Shown: in pieces, positions 24,066 to 35,317 of the stretch
Position numbering within the stretch: position 1 is the stretch's first letter
How the letters are laid out: every line of letters starts with the position of its first letter
Assembly (NCBI GenBank): GCA_020744425.1
Contig: JAGMUV010000003.1
Location: 1,798,001-1,862,000 of the forward strand
DNA length: 64,000 bases
Origin: Dactylonectria macrodidyma
Taxonomy: Eukaryota; Ascomycota; Sordariomycetes; Hypocreales; Nectriaceae
Direction: 5' to 3'
Notes under the pieces: model-generated
The model's database searches: none
What the model was told of the DNA's origin: nothing
Seen by the model: the letters and a program-made list of their open reading frames with translations, nothing else
Made by a program: the position numbers and the translations under genes

Positions 24066-24107
24066 CCGTTGTCTTTCAACCGTCATCTTTCAACCGTCGT
24101 CTTTCAA
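24066..24107. repeat. Tandem repeat, 14-bp unit x3
   Basis: The unit CCGTYRTCTTTCAA occurs three times, at 24066, 24080 and 24094, followed by a partial fourth copy. It lies in the probable 5' leader of the next gene. Confidence 0.85.
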
Positions 24108-24563
24108 CCGTCAAAGCCACCAGCTTTTGGACTACCTCACGCTTCACCAGGGCCTGCCACTCTCGACTCGACCGCGCCAACACCCGGCTTCTCAACTCGC
24201 AACCTGCCTCCTCACCCGGCGTTCGCCGCTGAGCTCTAGCAGTCGCCCCGACAGACCTGTGAGCAGCTTCTCGTCGAGAGCTGCCACCGGAGCTGCGCGG
24301 CTGCGACGTCGACTCCTGTCCATGGGCGCACTATGATTTCCATGCAACGCTCCCTCTCCTCGCCCGTCTGCATCCACTCTTCTCCTCGTACGTTTGCTCC
24401 GACGCTGCTGGTGTCCGTGTCTAGTGCTCTCGTGGTGGCATCTGGCCTAGATCTCTGCCCTACAGCCTCTGGCTTCTTACCCTGAACACTCTCTCTACAC
24501 TGATCTTGCCCCGAACCCATATCTTACCCATCTCCCACTACTCCAACCCCGGTCTGAAGGCTG

Positions 24564-27500
24564 ATGGACCTCGTCGCCCCTACAGCCGTGTCACCCACCA
24601 TTACCAAAGATTCGACGTCTCCAGACCCGTCCCTCGACATCCATGTGCAACCGCCCCGACCTCGTCGATATCGCTCCCCGAGCCCCGATCGATCCTCCGA
24701 CGCGACGCAAGCCCTCCCCCAGCGACGCAGCGACGACGCCACCCGCCGTGGCCATGCCCAGCAGCACTCGTCTAACGCCGCCGCCCGGAAGCCTCTCGTG
24801 GCACAGCCAAACATGCCTGCCCAACCAAGCCCGCGGCATGCTCCCAGCGATCTAGCCGTAGCCACCTCCGAGGCCTCGACCGATGCCGCCCACTCGCCCT
24901 TCCCGAAACCCCTTCTGCAGGATGTGTCCCAGTACACGAACCCCCACCTGTCCCCGGAAAAGGAGAGCACTACACTCGAGGAACTGGCCCATGTTGTACG
25001 ACTCTCCAAGTATCAGGAGCGCAAGCGCGCCAACACCCGCCTCCGCCTCCAAAGGAGTTTGGTTTCCACTGCCCTGAGTGCCCGCTTGACCCGCTGCGGC
25101 GAGATTGCCCACCGCAACCTCGTAGACGGCTTCCGTCGGGACGACAAGGACAATTTCACCGCCCTCTATAACGCCATCCACGATGTCCGTAACAGCTGCG
25201 ACGAACTTCGCCGATATGCCCTTCTGGACCCCGAGATGGAAGGCCTGGCCCCAAGTCTGGGCTCTACGGATAGCGTGAACACACCCACTAGTTTTGGACC
25301 TGGACCCAACCCGCTGAGGACCATGATGCCCTTTCTACACGACATTTCTGCCTCCGCTCGAGACACATTTTTGGATTTCCTGACACAGCTCCGCACCAAC
25401 CCGGACTACTTGGCCACCCGCATCTGTTCTTTGACTAGTTCCGAGTTGAATGCCTTCCTTAGCTACCACAAAGGTTTGGAGCCCGTGGAATCCGTCCTTC
25501 CCTTCCATGGCCGATCCGCCGCAAGGTCCCACGCAAGCGCGTCTGGCCGGAGCAGTACGAACGTGGACATTGAGCGGCTCTTGTCCTTTCAACGACACGA
25601 TCCTCTCTCTATTCTCATCCATACTTGCTTCGCCAACTCTGCCGGACCCGACAGCTCTGAGGACCAGCGACGCACCGAAATCTGGGCGACCGCCCTGGCC
25701 CGTCTGATTTCTGAACCAAAATCTACTGGTGAGCATTTCCTCATTTCTGTTCTCAACATTTGGACTGCCATGCGCGATTGGTCGGGCAAGTCAAACATGG
25801 AGTGGTACCTCATGAAGATCCTCGAGGATGGAGCATTCCTGCTGGACCGGGCCGAAGATCAACATGGCACTCGATTTAATCTGTCGGATTGGAACCACTC
25901 GGATGAAGTCGCGGCCAAGGAGTTTTACGAAAGAGCGGTCAATCAGCTATTCGAGTTGGTCGACGACGAAGACGCTACTGGAATACCCGAGGGCCTTTTG
26001 GAGCTTGGAAACGCTGTGCTCCGGAAGCTGGACAACAAGTACGTGGAAAACACATCCCGATGGTTGGTTTGGAGATGTCTCTTCTTTGTCTTCCTCCTCG
26101 GCGTCATCATCCACCCCGAGTCCTATGGCATGCTGGCTGAGTATCACATTACCCCTTATGCCCGCGAGAAGATCTTGAAAAAAGTCGCCATGAAGGCCCA
26201 TGAATACGTCTCCAGCATGTGGAGCGGGAAACCGTCAGCAACCTGTGTTCCCGTGGATGTGCCCCCCAAGATCAAGGGCCATGTGGAGAGTATCCTCGCC
26301 AGGTTCCAAGGATCTAATTCCAAGGTACCCGCTGCCAAGCTGTTACCCGCAAGGTCCATCACGTCCTTGAGGGAAACAATGGAGGTCCATCCCTATTTGG
26401 TTATCAGCCCTGCTGACTTGGCGACCTTGGTCAATGCCATCTTCCCTGAGAGGAGACCCCACTCGGCTACCTCCGGCAGCCTGAGGTCCGGCCCAGCATC
26501 CATTTCTGGCATGTCGGCCATCTCTCAACCCATTTCTATGACGAACCCAAGGCAGAACTTCGAGACTGCCTCCATTATCAGCACCAGCGCTTCCTCGGTC
26601 TTCAGTGACGCCACGGCCTCCAGGGATGATGGCTTCATGGATGAAGGAACTTCGGTCACCCCGCAGCGGTATTCTCCTCCAGCGATGGACCCGGAGATGC
26701 AGAAGCGACTGAACAAGTATGAGGACGACGGCTATCGCCTACGCCTCGCTATCCATGAGATGACCCAGAACCTAGGTGCCGACACTGTCCGTGGCACCTG
26801 CCACCCTTGCGCGGAGCGATGGGTTGTTCTATTTATTTCTTCAGATGGGAAAAGTCTTTCTACCCAAATGACCTTTGACCCTGAGGATGAACTCGACGAC
26901 GAGGAAAATTCATCGAGCACCGACACAGATGAGGACGAGGTGCCTGACGGACCAGAACTCGACAAGGACTACCACCAGCTACGTGATTCGATTCTCAGAC
27001 TCGTTGAAGACTACGAAATTCCCCGGAGCCTGGAACCTGAGAGTGGTCGAACCCAGCTCAGCAATCGTGCATCAGGCCTCAAGAGGTACAAGTCAAAGAC
27101 CAAGATTATCACGCCTGAAAGGTCAATGGCGAGCCGCAACCCATATCGGAAGCAAGGTAGCAATGTCATTGGATCCGAATTCAAGAAGGATGCCGCGTCT
27201 GGACTTCACTCTGGACCCAAGGACGACCAGCCAGAAGCTGTTCTGATTACCATGCTAAAGGCAGCTTCGGCGCAATCAAAAGCCCTGGCCGATTTTGTAT
27301 CGTCACACCAGTATTGGAAGACCCTCAACCAACTGAATGCACTGGCATCAACGTCCTTGCGAGAGAATGGCTTCGCAGTTCTCATCAACATTTTTTCCAG
27401 AGGGCCCCGGGATTCTATCCGTCGATCAGCAGCCGCCATCGAAGAGTACGATGCCTGGCTTGTCTGGTTAAAGCAGAGCCAGGAGCGCCACGAAGGACTC

Positions 27501-29912
27501 ATTGATCGAATGATGAAGCGTGTGCGCGCCATGCGCAATAAGATGTGGTACGTGACAGATGTCCGCAACTCCAAGGAGTACACGCACAGCCGCGACATTT
27601 GTCAAGCGCTCAAGACAATGGGCATGCCTCGGCGTTGGAATTCCTTCCAACGGTCCCGGGCCAATATGGCGCGAGTGCCAAATTCATCCTATCTATATCG
27701 CGCCGAATCGCAGATCATGGATTTGCTGGCTGCTTCCGAGGAGCAAGGTGGACCCAACAAGCTTAGCGACGACCAAGCCGAAACGACATCTCTCTGGCTC
27801 CAGAAGTATGGGATCGAGAACTTCTGCCAAGGCGAGGAGAGAATTCACAGGTTCGCTTGTGAGGTGGACAAATGCATCTCGAAGCTGGTGGGAGAAACCA
27901 TTCGCGAGGCGCCCGTCCTATGGTCAAGCGAGCTATACAAGCGAGACAAGGTGTCGTACGACCGCATCAGGGCAAGGGAGCGGGAGCATTCATGGGCGGG
28001 AGACGATTCTTCCGCGAGTGTTATCAGCGAACAGGACCGAAGATTCACTTCGTCCACGAGCCGACCAAGCTCTTTCGCCAGGGACCTGAGAAACTTGTCT
28101 CTGCACAATCCAAGCCAGAATTCCCTTGACTCTGTTCGACAAAGCTTGCCACGTGCGACCTCCGCCTTGTCTGACATTCTGGATGGACAGGAGTACTTTG
28201 ATCGGGTGTCACCAGCTCATATGAGTGACTCAATGAGCACGTTCTGGTCACCGTTCCAGCCCGTCATGACTCCTAGCTCAGGCACGTCTCGAGGATACTC
28301 ACCAACGACGAGCTTGACCAATGTCTCTACCACTTTCTCTCACCCTCCGTACCACGCTCATACACCATCCACGGCGAGTTACTCAACCGGGCGGCCAGCT
28401 ACTGCGGCGTCATCCAACGAAACGGTCTTTCAGCAGCGGGGGGATGATGAGAAGACACGGTTTCTTGCCGATCTCAAACAATCTCTCACCAGCCTGCTGT
28501 TGTCGGATCTCGGTAACCAAGTCTTTTCCCGAGGGTCCGAGACGGACGCATGGTTTGGCAAATTGGGTCAACAGTGCATTGACCGTAAAGACGCTCTCGA
28601 TCGTCGGGCGAAGCGGCGATCTGAGATCAAGGAGAAGAGAAGTTCTGGTCGACCTAGAGTGATTGAGAAGAAGAAGAGTTTTGGCAACCTCCGAAGTGCG
28701 GGCGAACCGGCTCCAGACCGACCGACAGAGGCTCAGGAGACTCCGTCTATTTCCTTCAATGATGTCTTACCAACACCAACAAATGACTCGACACCACGGT
28801 TATCCGCCGTCAAGGAAGTGAACGAGTTTCCATTCAAGAAGTCATACCAACGGCTCCTCAACATGTTCTGCGTTCACCCAAACCCGTATGCCAAGTTGAA
28901 CGCTCTGCACGAGCTGGAGAATCTCATCATAGCCTCGCTCAACTCGAGCAGTCACAAGAGGCCTCGATGGAATCGGTCCGACGCAGGTTCGAGCGTTATC
29001 GAAGATCATGCCAACAACGCCAGACCGACTCCTCTCGAGGGGACAATTGACAACATCAAGGAGCGTCGGTCCCAAGCCATTCAGTCTCAGCTCGAGACAC
29101 CGTTGTTTGTTCACCAGTCCAGGCAGTCCAGCTCCGAGACGCGATCTATCATGTCAGGTGGTGCGGCGAACACCGACGCTATCACGAAGGAACTCCAGGC
29201 GCTCTTCCGGGAAGCGGAAATCCGACCTAAGACACTTTTCCGCGACCTTCAGTTTATCGCTTCGTTTGTACCACCTTCGGTGCTAGACAAGCCAGAACGT
29301 GGCAAGGCGTTCTGGAACACAGCATTGGCGGCTTTGAGGCTCAAGTCGGAGGTGTGTCGGACTATGGTGGAGATGGCGGATGAGGTTGTCGCGGCGCATA
29401 CTCATGTCCGTAAAGCGCACGCCGACTCGGGCCCCTCGGAGGTGCCACAGTCGTCGACTGGCACTCCGCCACCTCCATCGACAACATATAAGCTTGATGA
29501 TGCCGGCAAGATGTGGGCCATCACAGCCAAGGAGGGATTTCCTACAGCGCAACGAGAGCTTGCTCTCTTCTACCTCTCCAACCCGGAGTACGTAGAGCGG
29601 ACGACGTTGCCGCTGTCCAAGCCGCGTGAGGTGTTCAAGCAGGCGGTCATGGACATGTATGGACGAAGTGAGCGAAGCCGGATGGGCCCTGGCGGTCCCA
29701 GTGGAAGCGGACACGGGCTTGGCAGCGGCGGAGGCGGGGCCAGAGGTTCTGGCGGACTCGGTGGAGGCCCTGGGGATGGCAAAGAGGGCGATGTGCGTAG
29801 TGACCCGGGTTTGATGTGCGTTGCGGTTCATTGGATGGAAGCGGCAGAACACGGAGGCGATGAGCTGGCGACAAGCTTCCTGCGGCAGAACGAGTTCATG
29901 GGGCTTGGCTGA
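24564..29912 (+). CDS. Large conserved fungal protein with C-terminal Sel1-like repeats, function unknown
   Basis: A single uninterrupted exon of 1782 residues, unusual in an intron-rich window. I do not recognise a named family. Residues 1-115 are Pro/Ser/Arg-rich and disordered-looking. A basic helical segment (SKYQERKRANTRLRLQR) lies at about 150-170. A mostly helical central part follows, including a hydrophobic stretch WLVWRCLFFVFLLGVIIHP near residue 505 that could be a buried helix or a membrane segment. An acidic patch (DEDEVPD) lies near 785. Sel1-like helices appear near the end: AGKMWAITAKEGFPTAQRE, LALFYLSNPEY and CVAVHWMEAAEHGGDELA. A Gly-rich loop (about 1700-1745) separates the last two repeats. 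The repeats suggest a scaffold role, perhaps in signalling or cell-wall control; this is inference. Confidence 0.8.
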   Translation: MDLVAPTAVSPTITKDSTSPDPSLDIHVQPPRPRRYRSPSPDRSSDATQALPQRRSDDATRRGHAQQHSSNAAARKPLVAQPNMPAQPSPRHAPSDLAVATSEASTDAAHSPFPKPLLQDVSQYTNPHLSPEKESTTLEELAHVVRLSKYQERKRANTRLRLQRSLVSTALSARLTRCGEIAHRNLVDGFRRDDKDNFTALYNAIHDVRNSCDELRRYALLDPEMEGLAPSLGSTDSVNTPTSFGPGPNPLRTMMPFLHDISASARDTFLDFLTQLRTNPDYLATRICSLTSSELNAFLSYHKGLEPVESVLPFHGRSAARSHASASGRSSTNVDIERLLSFQRHDPLSILIHTCFANSAGPDSSEDQRRTEIWATALARLISEPKSTGEHFLISVLNIWTAMRDWSGKSNMEWYLMKILEDGAFLLDRAEDQHGTRFNLSDWNHSDEVAAKEFYERAVNQLFELVDDEDATGIPEGLLELGNAVLRKLDNKYVENTSRWLVWRCLFFVFLLGVIIHPESYGMLAEYHITPYAREKILKKVAMKAHEYVSSMWSGKPSATCVPVDVPPKIKGHVESILARFQGSNSKVPAAKLLPARSITSLRETMEVHPYLVISPADLATLVNAIFPERRPHSATSGSLRSGPASISGMSAISQPISMTNPRQNFETASIISTSASSVFSDATASRDDGFMDEGTSVTPQRYSPPAMDPEMQKRLNKYEDDGYRLRLAIHEMTQNLGADTVRGTCHPCAERWVVLFISSDGKSLSTQMTFDPEDELDDEENSSSTDTDEDEVPDGPELDKDYHQLRDSILRLVEDYEIPRSLEPESGRTQLSNRASGLKRYKSKTKIITPERSMASRNPYRKQGSNVIGSEFKKDAASGLHSGPKDDQPEAVLITMLKAASAQSKALADFVSSHQYWKTLNQLNALASTSLRENGFAVLINIFSRGPRDSIRRSAAAIEEYDAWLVWLKQSQERHEGLIDRMMKRVRAMRNKMWYVTDVRNSKEYTHSRDICQALKTMGMPRRWNSFQRSRANMARVPNSSYLYRAESQIMDLLAASEEQGGPNKLSDDQAETTSLWLQKYGIENFCQGEERIHRFACEVDKCISKLVGETIREAPVLWSSELYKRDKVSYDRIRAREREHSWAGDDSSASVISEQDRRFTSSTSRPSSFARDLRNLSLHNPSQNSLDSVRQSLPRATSALSDILDGQEYFDRVSPAHMSDSMSTFWSPFQPVMTPSSGTSRGYSPTTSLTNVSTTFSHPPYHAHTPSTASYSTGRPATAASSNETVFQQRGDDEKTRFLADLKQSLTSLLLSDLGNQVFSRGSETDAWFGKLGQQCIDRKDALDRRAKRRSEIKEKRSSGRPRVIEKKKSFGNLRSAGEPAPDRPTEAQETPSISFNDVLPTPTNDSTPRLSAVKEVNEFPFKKSYQRLLNMFCVHPNPYAKLNALHELENLIIASLNSSSHKRPRWNRSDAGSSVIEDHANNARPTPLEGTIDNIKERRSQAIQSQLETPLFVHQSRQSSSETRSIMSGGAANTDAITKELQALFREAEIRPKTLFRDLQFIASFVPPSVLDKPERGKAFWNTALAALRLKSEVCRTMVEMADEVVAAHTHVRKAHADSGPSEVPQSSTGTPPPPSTTYKLDDAGKMWAITAKEGFPTAQRELALFYLSNPEYVERTTLPLSKPREVFKQAVMDMYGRSERSRMGPGGPSGSGHGLGSGGGGARGSGGLGGGPGDGKEGDVRSDPGLMCVAVHWMEAAEHGGDELATSFLRQNEFMGLG

Positions 29913-31034
29913 GTTTATTATACCCACAATGTTTGTTTTGTTTATCATTCCTTGGAGGGAGTCCGCATGGATGTGCGCGCTTGCACTGGAGCAATTGCAA
30001 TGGGATAGGACCAGGCCTGAGAAATGGAGACTCTTGTGCATGGTTCTTTTTGGGTTGGGATATTAGACGGCTGCATGCTTGGAAGTTTTGCCTGTTTATG
30101 ATGTTCTTTCTCAGACTTGAGAGAAAGCGTGGAGGATATACCAGGACTTGACGACAGCATATATAGGCTACTATGTTATTTTTGGTTTGGGAGGAATTTT
30201 TAAGGCAATGGAGCTCGAATGTATTTGTTTGTTCATTTCAAGTTTATTTGGAACGTGTCAATGGATATTGATGGCGTTGATGTGCTGTCTCATCCAGGCG
30301 TCACTTACTGGTGGGCATTGCACCACAGCGCGCTTTAGGGGCTCGAGCGCTAAGGAGCTTGGGCTTGACCTTAGGCTGGCCTGAGGGCAACCAAGTTAGG
30401 AGAGGCAGTAACTTACCATTAGTAGAGACCATAGAGCAGCGAAACTTCACACCTGCAACAACCAAAGACTGGAGGAGCCTCGATATTGCTACACCACGCG
30501 GTGCCTCGTAACACCTTGTCCGCAACCCCTCCGATTGCCCATTGCCTGGTTTCTTGTCTCTGGTTCGTTTTGTCGGGGCACTGCAACTCATCATCGAACC
30601 GCCCACCAGATTCGTCCACTAAGTCGCCGACTACAGGCACCTTGAGGCCTGGGGAGAGAAGAGTGGGCTCGACTGCCTGGCCTTGCTGCCTGTTGTCCGC
30701 ACCGCACTTCTCCACTGACCCCTCCAACCGTGAATCTCACTCCGAGCCAGCCACTGGATTGCTGAACGAGAGACCAACCGACCGACCGCCAGATAGGTGT
30801 CGGTACAGGGAATAAATAGATGAAGACACCAACTTGATCTATTCTGGACGACAGCTCTGACTGTTCATCGTCACTCTTCCCTTTTTTTTTTTTTTTTTTT
30901 CATATTTATCACTCTCGCCATCTCTCCCACTCTCCCCAGCAGCCTGGGGAGCAACGCCACAGTTGATACAGGCGAACAACACCATCAGCCAGCCGCTCAA
31001 ACAAGAAAGACACAACACCACACATACCAGAGCC
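29913..31034. other. Intergenic region and F-box gene leader
   Basis: The first part is AT-rich 3' flank. The second part is the F-box gene promoter with a long poly-T tract at about 30882-30900 within 160 bp of the ATG. No gene was recognised. Confidence 0.5.
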
Positions 31035-32622
31035 ATGGCTGACGCTGACGCTGTCATGGCCGGCACCAGCCCTTCGGCTGCTCCTCTACCCAGCTGTCCG
31101 TTCCAAAAGGTCCCCCTCGAGGTCCTCCTGCGCATCACTTCGTTCCTCACCACGCCAGAACTGGGCAAGGTGCGCCTCACGTGTCGCTCCATCGAGCAGT
31201 CTCTCGACACCACCTTCATCAAGGAGTTTTTCACCCGCAAGCAGTTCATGCTATCGGATGACAGCCTCGAGGTCCTGATCGCCATCTCGCGCAGCCGCCT
31301 CGGTGTCCACCTGCGCATCGTCCACTTCGGCCTCGACCGCTATCCCGCGACGCTGCAGCATGCTGATGCCGAGCGCGATCGAAAGCTGAGGGCCCGCCAT
31401 GCAGGCATGTTCACCTTGTGGAGTACCGGGTACCATCGCGACATGCTCACCGAGGCCTTCCGCAACCTCAAGAACCTCGAGGATGTGGTAATTCGTGACT
31501 TCAACTCCGCCAAGCGCACCCGCGACGGGCCCTACAGACAATGGACCAGCTATGGTTCGACCACGGCCAGCGTTGACACGGGAATCCTCATCACCCAAGA
31601 CGGCTTTAGTACCTGGAACACGGACTTCTCCGCTCACTTTGGGAGCCAGGTCTTTGCCGCCGCCCTCATGGCGCTGGGCCAAGCAGGGTCCAAGCCCAAA
31701 GGTATCGAGGTCATGTCCAGAAAGGGTAACCAACTAAAGATGTTTGCCTTTAACATCTCTTCCTATATGGAGAAGCCCGTATTACCTGTGCTTCATGGCC
31801 TCGAGAAGCTGCATATCGATGTTGACTTGAGCTGGAGGGCAGCATTTGAGACCGACGAAGATGAAGATCCGTATCGAGGGTCGGACTCGATGTTGCGCAA
31901 GTTCCTTTCCAACACAACCAATGTCCGACATCTTCGCATCAACGAAGTCCACAGCGATGATGGCGGTGTCGGTGCGCTGCTCAAATGGTTGGCGCGCCCT
32001 GCTTCTACCAGAGCCCCCTCGCCAGCGGCCACACCTACACTCACGGGGAGTGTGCCCGTGTCCCAATTCCCAGCCTTTGCCTATCTAGAGGAACTTAATC
32101 TGGGACTCATGAATGTCGAGGCCTCCTGGGTCCTCGACGTCGTTCGCAAACTCGCTCCAACCCTCAAGAGACTCGAACTGTGGAAGCTGACCCTCCTACG
32201 GCCGCTTCCAGACAACCACATGGGGTCTCCTCCAAAGGTCAACTTCTGGGCCAAATTTTTCGAGAGGCTCAAGGATATTCCCGGATTGGAGCTGCACCAC
32301 CTCATGGTGGGCAACATCCAACAGCAGTGGCGCACGCGTCCGTCCAAGTCAAGAGTCTCTTTTAAGCCTAGGAACTTCAAGATCGCCTACACTGGCACCG
32401 ACTGGAAGCACTTTGTTGGGGAGGTGATACCGAAGATTGAAGTGACGTACGCGCACGACGAAGGCAACCGAGTGGATGACTCTGATGAAGATGGTGATTG
32501 GGACCTTTACGCCCTTGATTTGTGAGAGGGCCACCCGCGTGCTAACCTTGTCTCTTCCCCGCGCAGGCTCAGATGAAGACGATGATGATGATGGTGACAA
32601 CAATTCCGACCACGACCAATAA
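31035..32622 (+). CDS. F-box protein
   Basis: The ATG at 31035 gives MADADAVMAG; the frame is open further upstream without an ATG. An F-box at about residues 22-70 reads FQKVPLEVLLRITSFLTTPE, then LGKVRLTCRSIEQSL, and should bind Skp1 in an SCF ubiquitin ligase. The remaining sequence has Leu-rich segments (VLHGLEKLHIDVD, LEELNLGLMNVEASWVLDVV, LKRLELWKLTLL) but no clean repeat class. The 3' end is ambiguous. Model A uses donor GTGATT after 32493 and acceptor CAG at 32566, giving 504 residues with an acidic tail. Model B uses the better donor GTGAGA at 32522 with the same GCTAAC branch and acceptor, ending shortly after in LLR. Unspliced, it stops at 32525. Substrate unknown. Confidence 0.8.
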
Positions 32623-33332
32623 TGCCAGAGCGGGTGAAACGATTATGGGAAATGCCCAAACATGCTAAAGTTGGTGTCACAAGGGAAGGCGGTGACCTTG
32701 GTCACGGGAGGGAATAAGCATCTTGTTCAGGGCCAATATGTCGTTACCCTTATCGCCGGCGTAAACGGTAACAGTCAAGATGTGTGGAGAAATTGAGAGG
32801 AGGGACTGATTGAGTATTCACTGGCAATTTAAGGGGAACTATGCAGAGGATCTTGTGCGAGGAGATGAGATAATATACGGTGTAGCTCATGTTATCCATT
32901 GTGTTAGTGGACTGTATCTTAATGAGTCATGAGCGGCGCAGACGACAAAAGAGACTCTGTTGTTTTCATCTAGGTATGCTGCCTTGTTCGTGATGTGGTT
33001 CTTGGCCCTGGCCATGGATGCAGCCATATCAATTATTGCAACCCACAATCGAAAAGTAAATCCATGCCAGACAAGTTTCGTTCAAAAAGTTTGTTTCCAA
33101 TATGGCAGCGATGATGAATTCTCCTCTCCGTTGACTCCAGTTGAGTCCCAACTCTAAGTAAGTACCTACCTAGGTATGAATCCTGCACTATAACACCCGC
33201 CCCTAGGCTTGGGCTAGGTTCGCAGACATTGAGGATATTGCAAACGGAAGGTCTAGCGACAGAGAAGAGCCACAACCCGAGCACAACTTGACTGAACCGA
33301 AAACTTCCAACAAGTGCCCAAAGCCATGTTGC
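32623..33332. other. Convergent intergenic region
   Basis: This is the 3' flank of the plus-strand F-box gene and of the minus-strand secreted-protein gene. A TACCTACCTAGGTA-type motif lies near 33162. No gene was recognised. Confidence 0.5.
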
Positions 33333-33905
33333 TTACTTGGTGCACTTGACATGGTTGCCGGGATTCGCACACCACATCGCGTCGTGGTCGCCTGCGCAGC
33401 ACTTGATGGACGTGGCCACTCTCGACCAGGGGTATCCGGGGCAAAGGTTATCACTGAAAATATCGGTGCCCATGATCATGCCGGTGTGATCGCCACCGCA
33501 ATCGTAGTGTCTGCGAATTGTTATGAGTAAGAATACCCTGCTGGGCTGGGTTGGAGGGATTAGCAACGTACTCCCAGATCACACAGCGTCCTCCGGTGAC
33601 GTTGAGAGACTCGAGATTGTTATCCATGTACTTGCCGAGGAGCTCAAAGTTGTCTAAGTTTCAACGCCATTTAGCACATTTGCGTCCCTCGTTGAGGGGG
33701 ACAGAGGGGTTGAGAAAAACTGACAACACCGCCCGTGGTCCAACTCGCGCTTGCCGCACGTCTCAGGATCTTTCGTTTCTCGACACCACCCGAACGTGAT
33801 GCGCTCGTCCATGCTGATGAATGTGTCGAGCCGCGGCAACTTGGCGGGGATAGCGACCACGCGGGCGAAGGCGAGGGCGGGGGCGAGGATGAGGCCAAGC
33901 TTCAT
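33333..33905 (-). CDS. Small secreted cysteine-rich protein
   Basis: Exons 33725..33905, 33572..33653 and 33333..33510 give 146 residues. The first donor, GTCAGT, was chosen because it keeps frame and a cysteine (HGRC joined to YNFELLGKY). Intron 2 uses GTACGT, a GCTAAT branch and a CAG acceptor. Residues 1-21 (MKLGLILAPALAFARVVAIPA) are a clear signal peptide. The mature part has ten cysteines, including a CC pair near the C-terminus (IKCCAGDHDAMWC), and one N-glycosylation sequon (NVT). Size, even cysteine number and secretion fit fungal effector-like or cell-surface proteins. No named family is recognised and no enzymatic motif is visible. Confidence 0.75.
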
Positions 33906-35317
33906 TGTTGTTTGCGGGTTTCCGTGAGGTGAGTGTTGAGGACTTTGAGATTGCTGCTACAATAATTTTCACGCAATAAGTGGGAGGATGAGGTGACGAC
34001 GACTAGATGATAAGATGATGGGTCATGCAGGAGCGAGCCCTCTTATTGAGGCCAAGGTGGACGGGACTTTCCTATAAACCATTTTCCATTCTATAGTACA
34101 CGGATTCTTGTGTGCAATATCGGATTAGTGTTGCATTTACAATGGTCATCATGCACCTTGCGGATGTATCTTGAACATTGATGTCCTCAAAGAAAAGTTA
34201 GATAGGTGCTTGGTGCTCCCAACTTGCAGATTGAGACATCTTGTAAGCTGGGTTAAAGGAAAATATCCTGCGGGCCTAGACAGAGTTCAAGGGAGATCTG
34301 AACTGTGACCTGAGAAGTGCGATGTTACATGCTGCTCAGTGCAGTGAAGAACGGCGACCAACGGCGAAGGTGAAATTCTGGTGGAAGGACGTACCTTGAG
34401 GGAGGTTCTTGGCCGATGTGTTTAGTTGAATGCTTGCATATTCTTGGGAAAGGTTGCCAGGGATTTGCGTCATGACCCATGGATTGACAAAGCTTCCCAT
34501 GGACACCGACATCCGAAGCATCACGATCAATGACTCTGAAGAGCAGGCAGCAGGGCCCCATCGGTGGTTGACGGGGCCCCTCCATGATTGATTCAAGACG
34601 CAGGGTAGGCAATTGAGTGCTAGGTACTGAAGGTGTATTTCCTTGGTGGTGATGGTACCTCAGATGGTGAAATGTCCCCAGCCACGTGAGGACGCGACCA
34701 TTTGGCGTGCTCCAGTGCCCCGCTGGTGCCTGGAGAAGCGGTCGCGCAAGTTGGAGCCAAGACAACTCGAGCAAGGGTTTTTGTGCACTACGAGTCGGGA
34801 AGGAGCGGGGGTTCGAGGGGAGATGCCTTCAGCTGACGGCACTTTGGGCTCACTCGTTGGCAGCTGGCTTCTCAATCATAAAACGGGCAGGCGCCATCCT
34901 GCTTTTTCCCTCTTGTCCCAAACCACCGCTTTTCACTCTCTCCCACTTCACCATCGCCTCATAAACGCATCCTTCACACGAATCCCCTTTTCCTCTCTCC
35001 GCTCGTCGCCAATTGATCCCGCCGTGACTTGTCCTTGGCCGGCGATTACTGCATTCGGTCACCAATCTGTTGGTCGCGCATCCCGCTAAATTGCGCTGCG
35101 CTCAGTGTTGTTGTTAGTTCACTCGGGCGGTCGCAGCTGCCACAGCCCCCTAATTTAAGCCCGAGCTGTCCAACTAACACATCAACAAACAAGCAGCTCG
35201 CCTCTTTTCCAGCTCAGGTCATCTCACCTCAGCTGTCACACATCTCGACCCCTTCAATCTCATCCCTTCCATTCTCCCATTTTCATTCTCCCTCTCACCC
35301 ACGTATCCAATCCCAAA
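33906..35317. other. Divergent promoter region between the secreted-protein and PARP genes
   Basis: 1.4 kb without a recognisable gene. The 35.1-35.3 kb part is pyrimidine-rich and looks like the PARP leader. Confidence 0.5.

Larger units (their letters stand above)
18902..24563. other. 5.7-kb gene-poor region
   Basis: No recognisable gene lies between HapX and the large gene downstream. It is rich in simple sequence: GGACGGAGGTG x3, a TAGG array, an (AC)n run at 21776-21789, poly-T/poly-A around 22560-22585, CT-rich tracts at 23.7-23.9 kb, and a 14-bp x3 repeat at 24066-24107. The last kilobase is strongly pyrimidine-rich like a fungal 5' leader. Long open frames on both strands are GC-rich low-complexity shadows. 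A non-coding transcript cannot be excluded. Confidence 0.5.

Noticed and set aside
34325..35089. Open frames of about 148 codons on both strands upstream of PARP
   Set aside because: No domain, no splice logic, and position suits the PARP promoter and leader.
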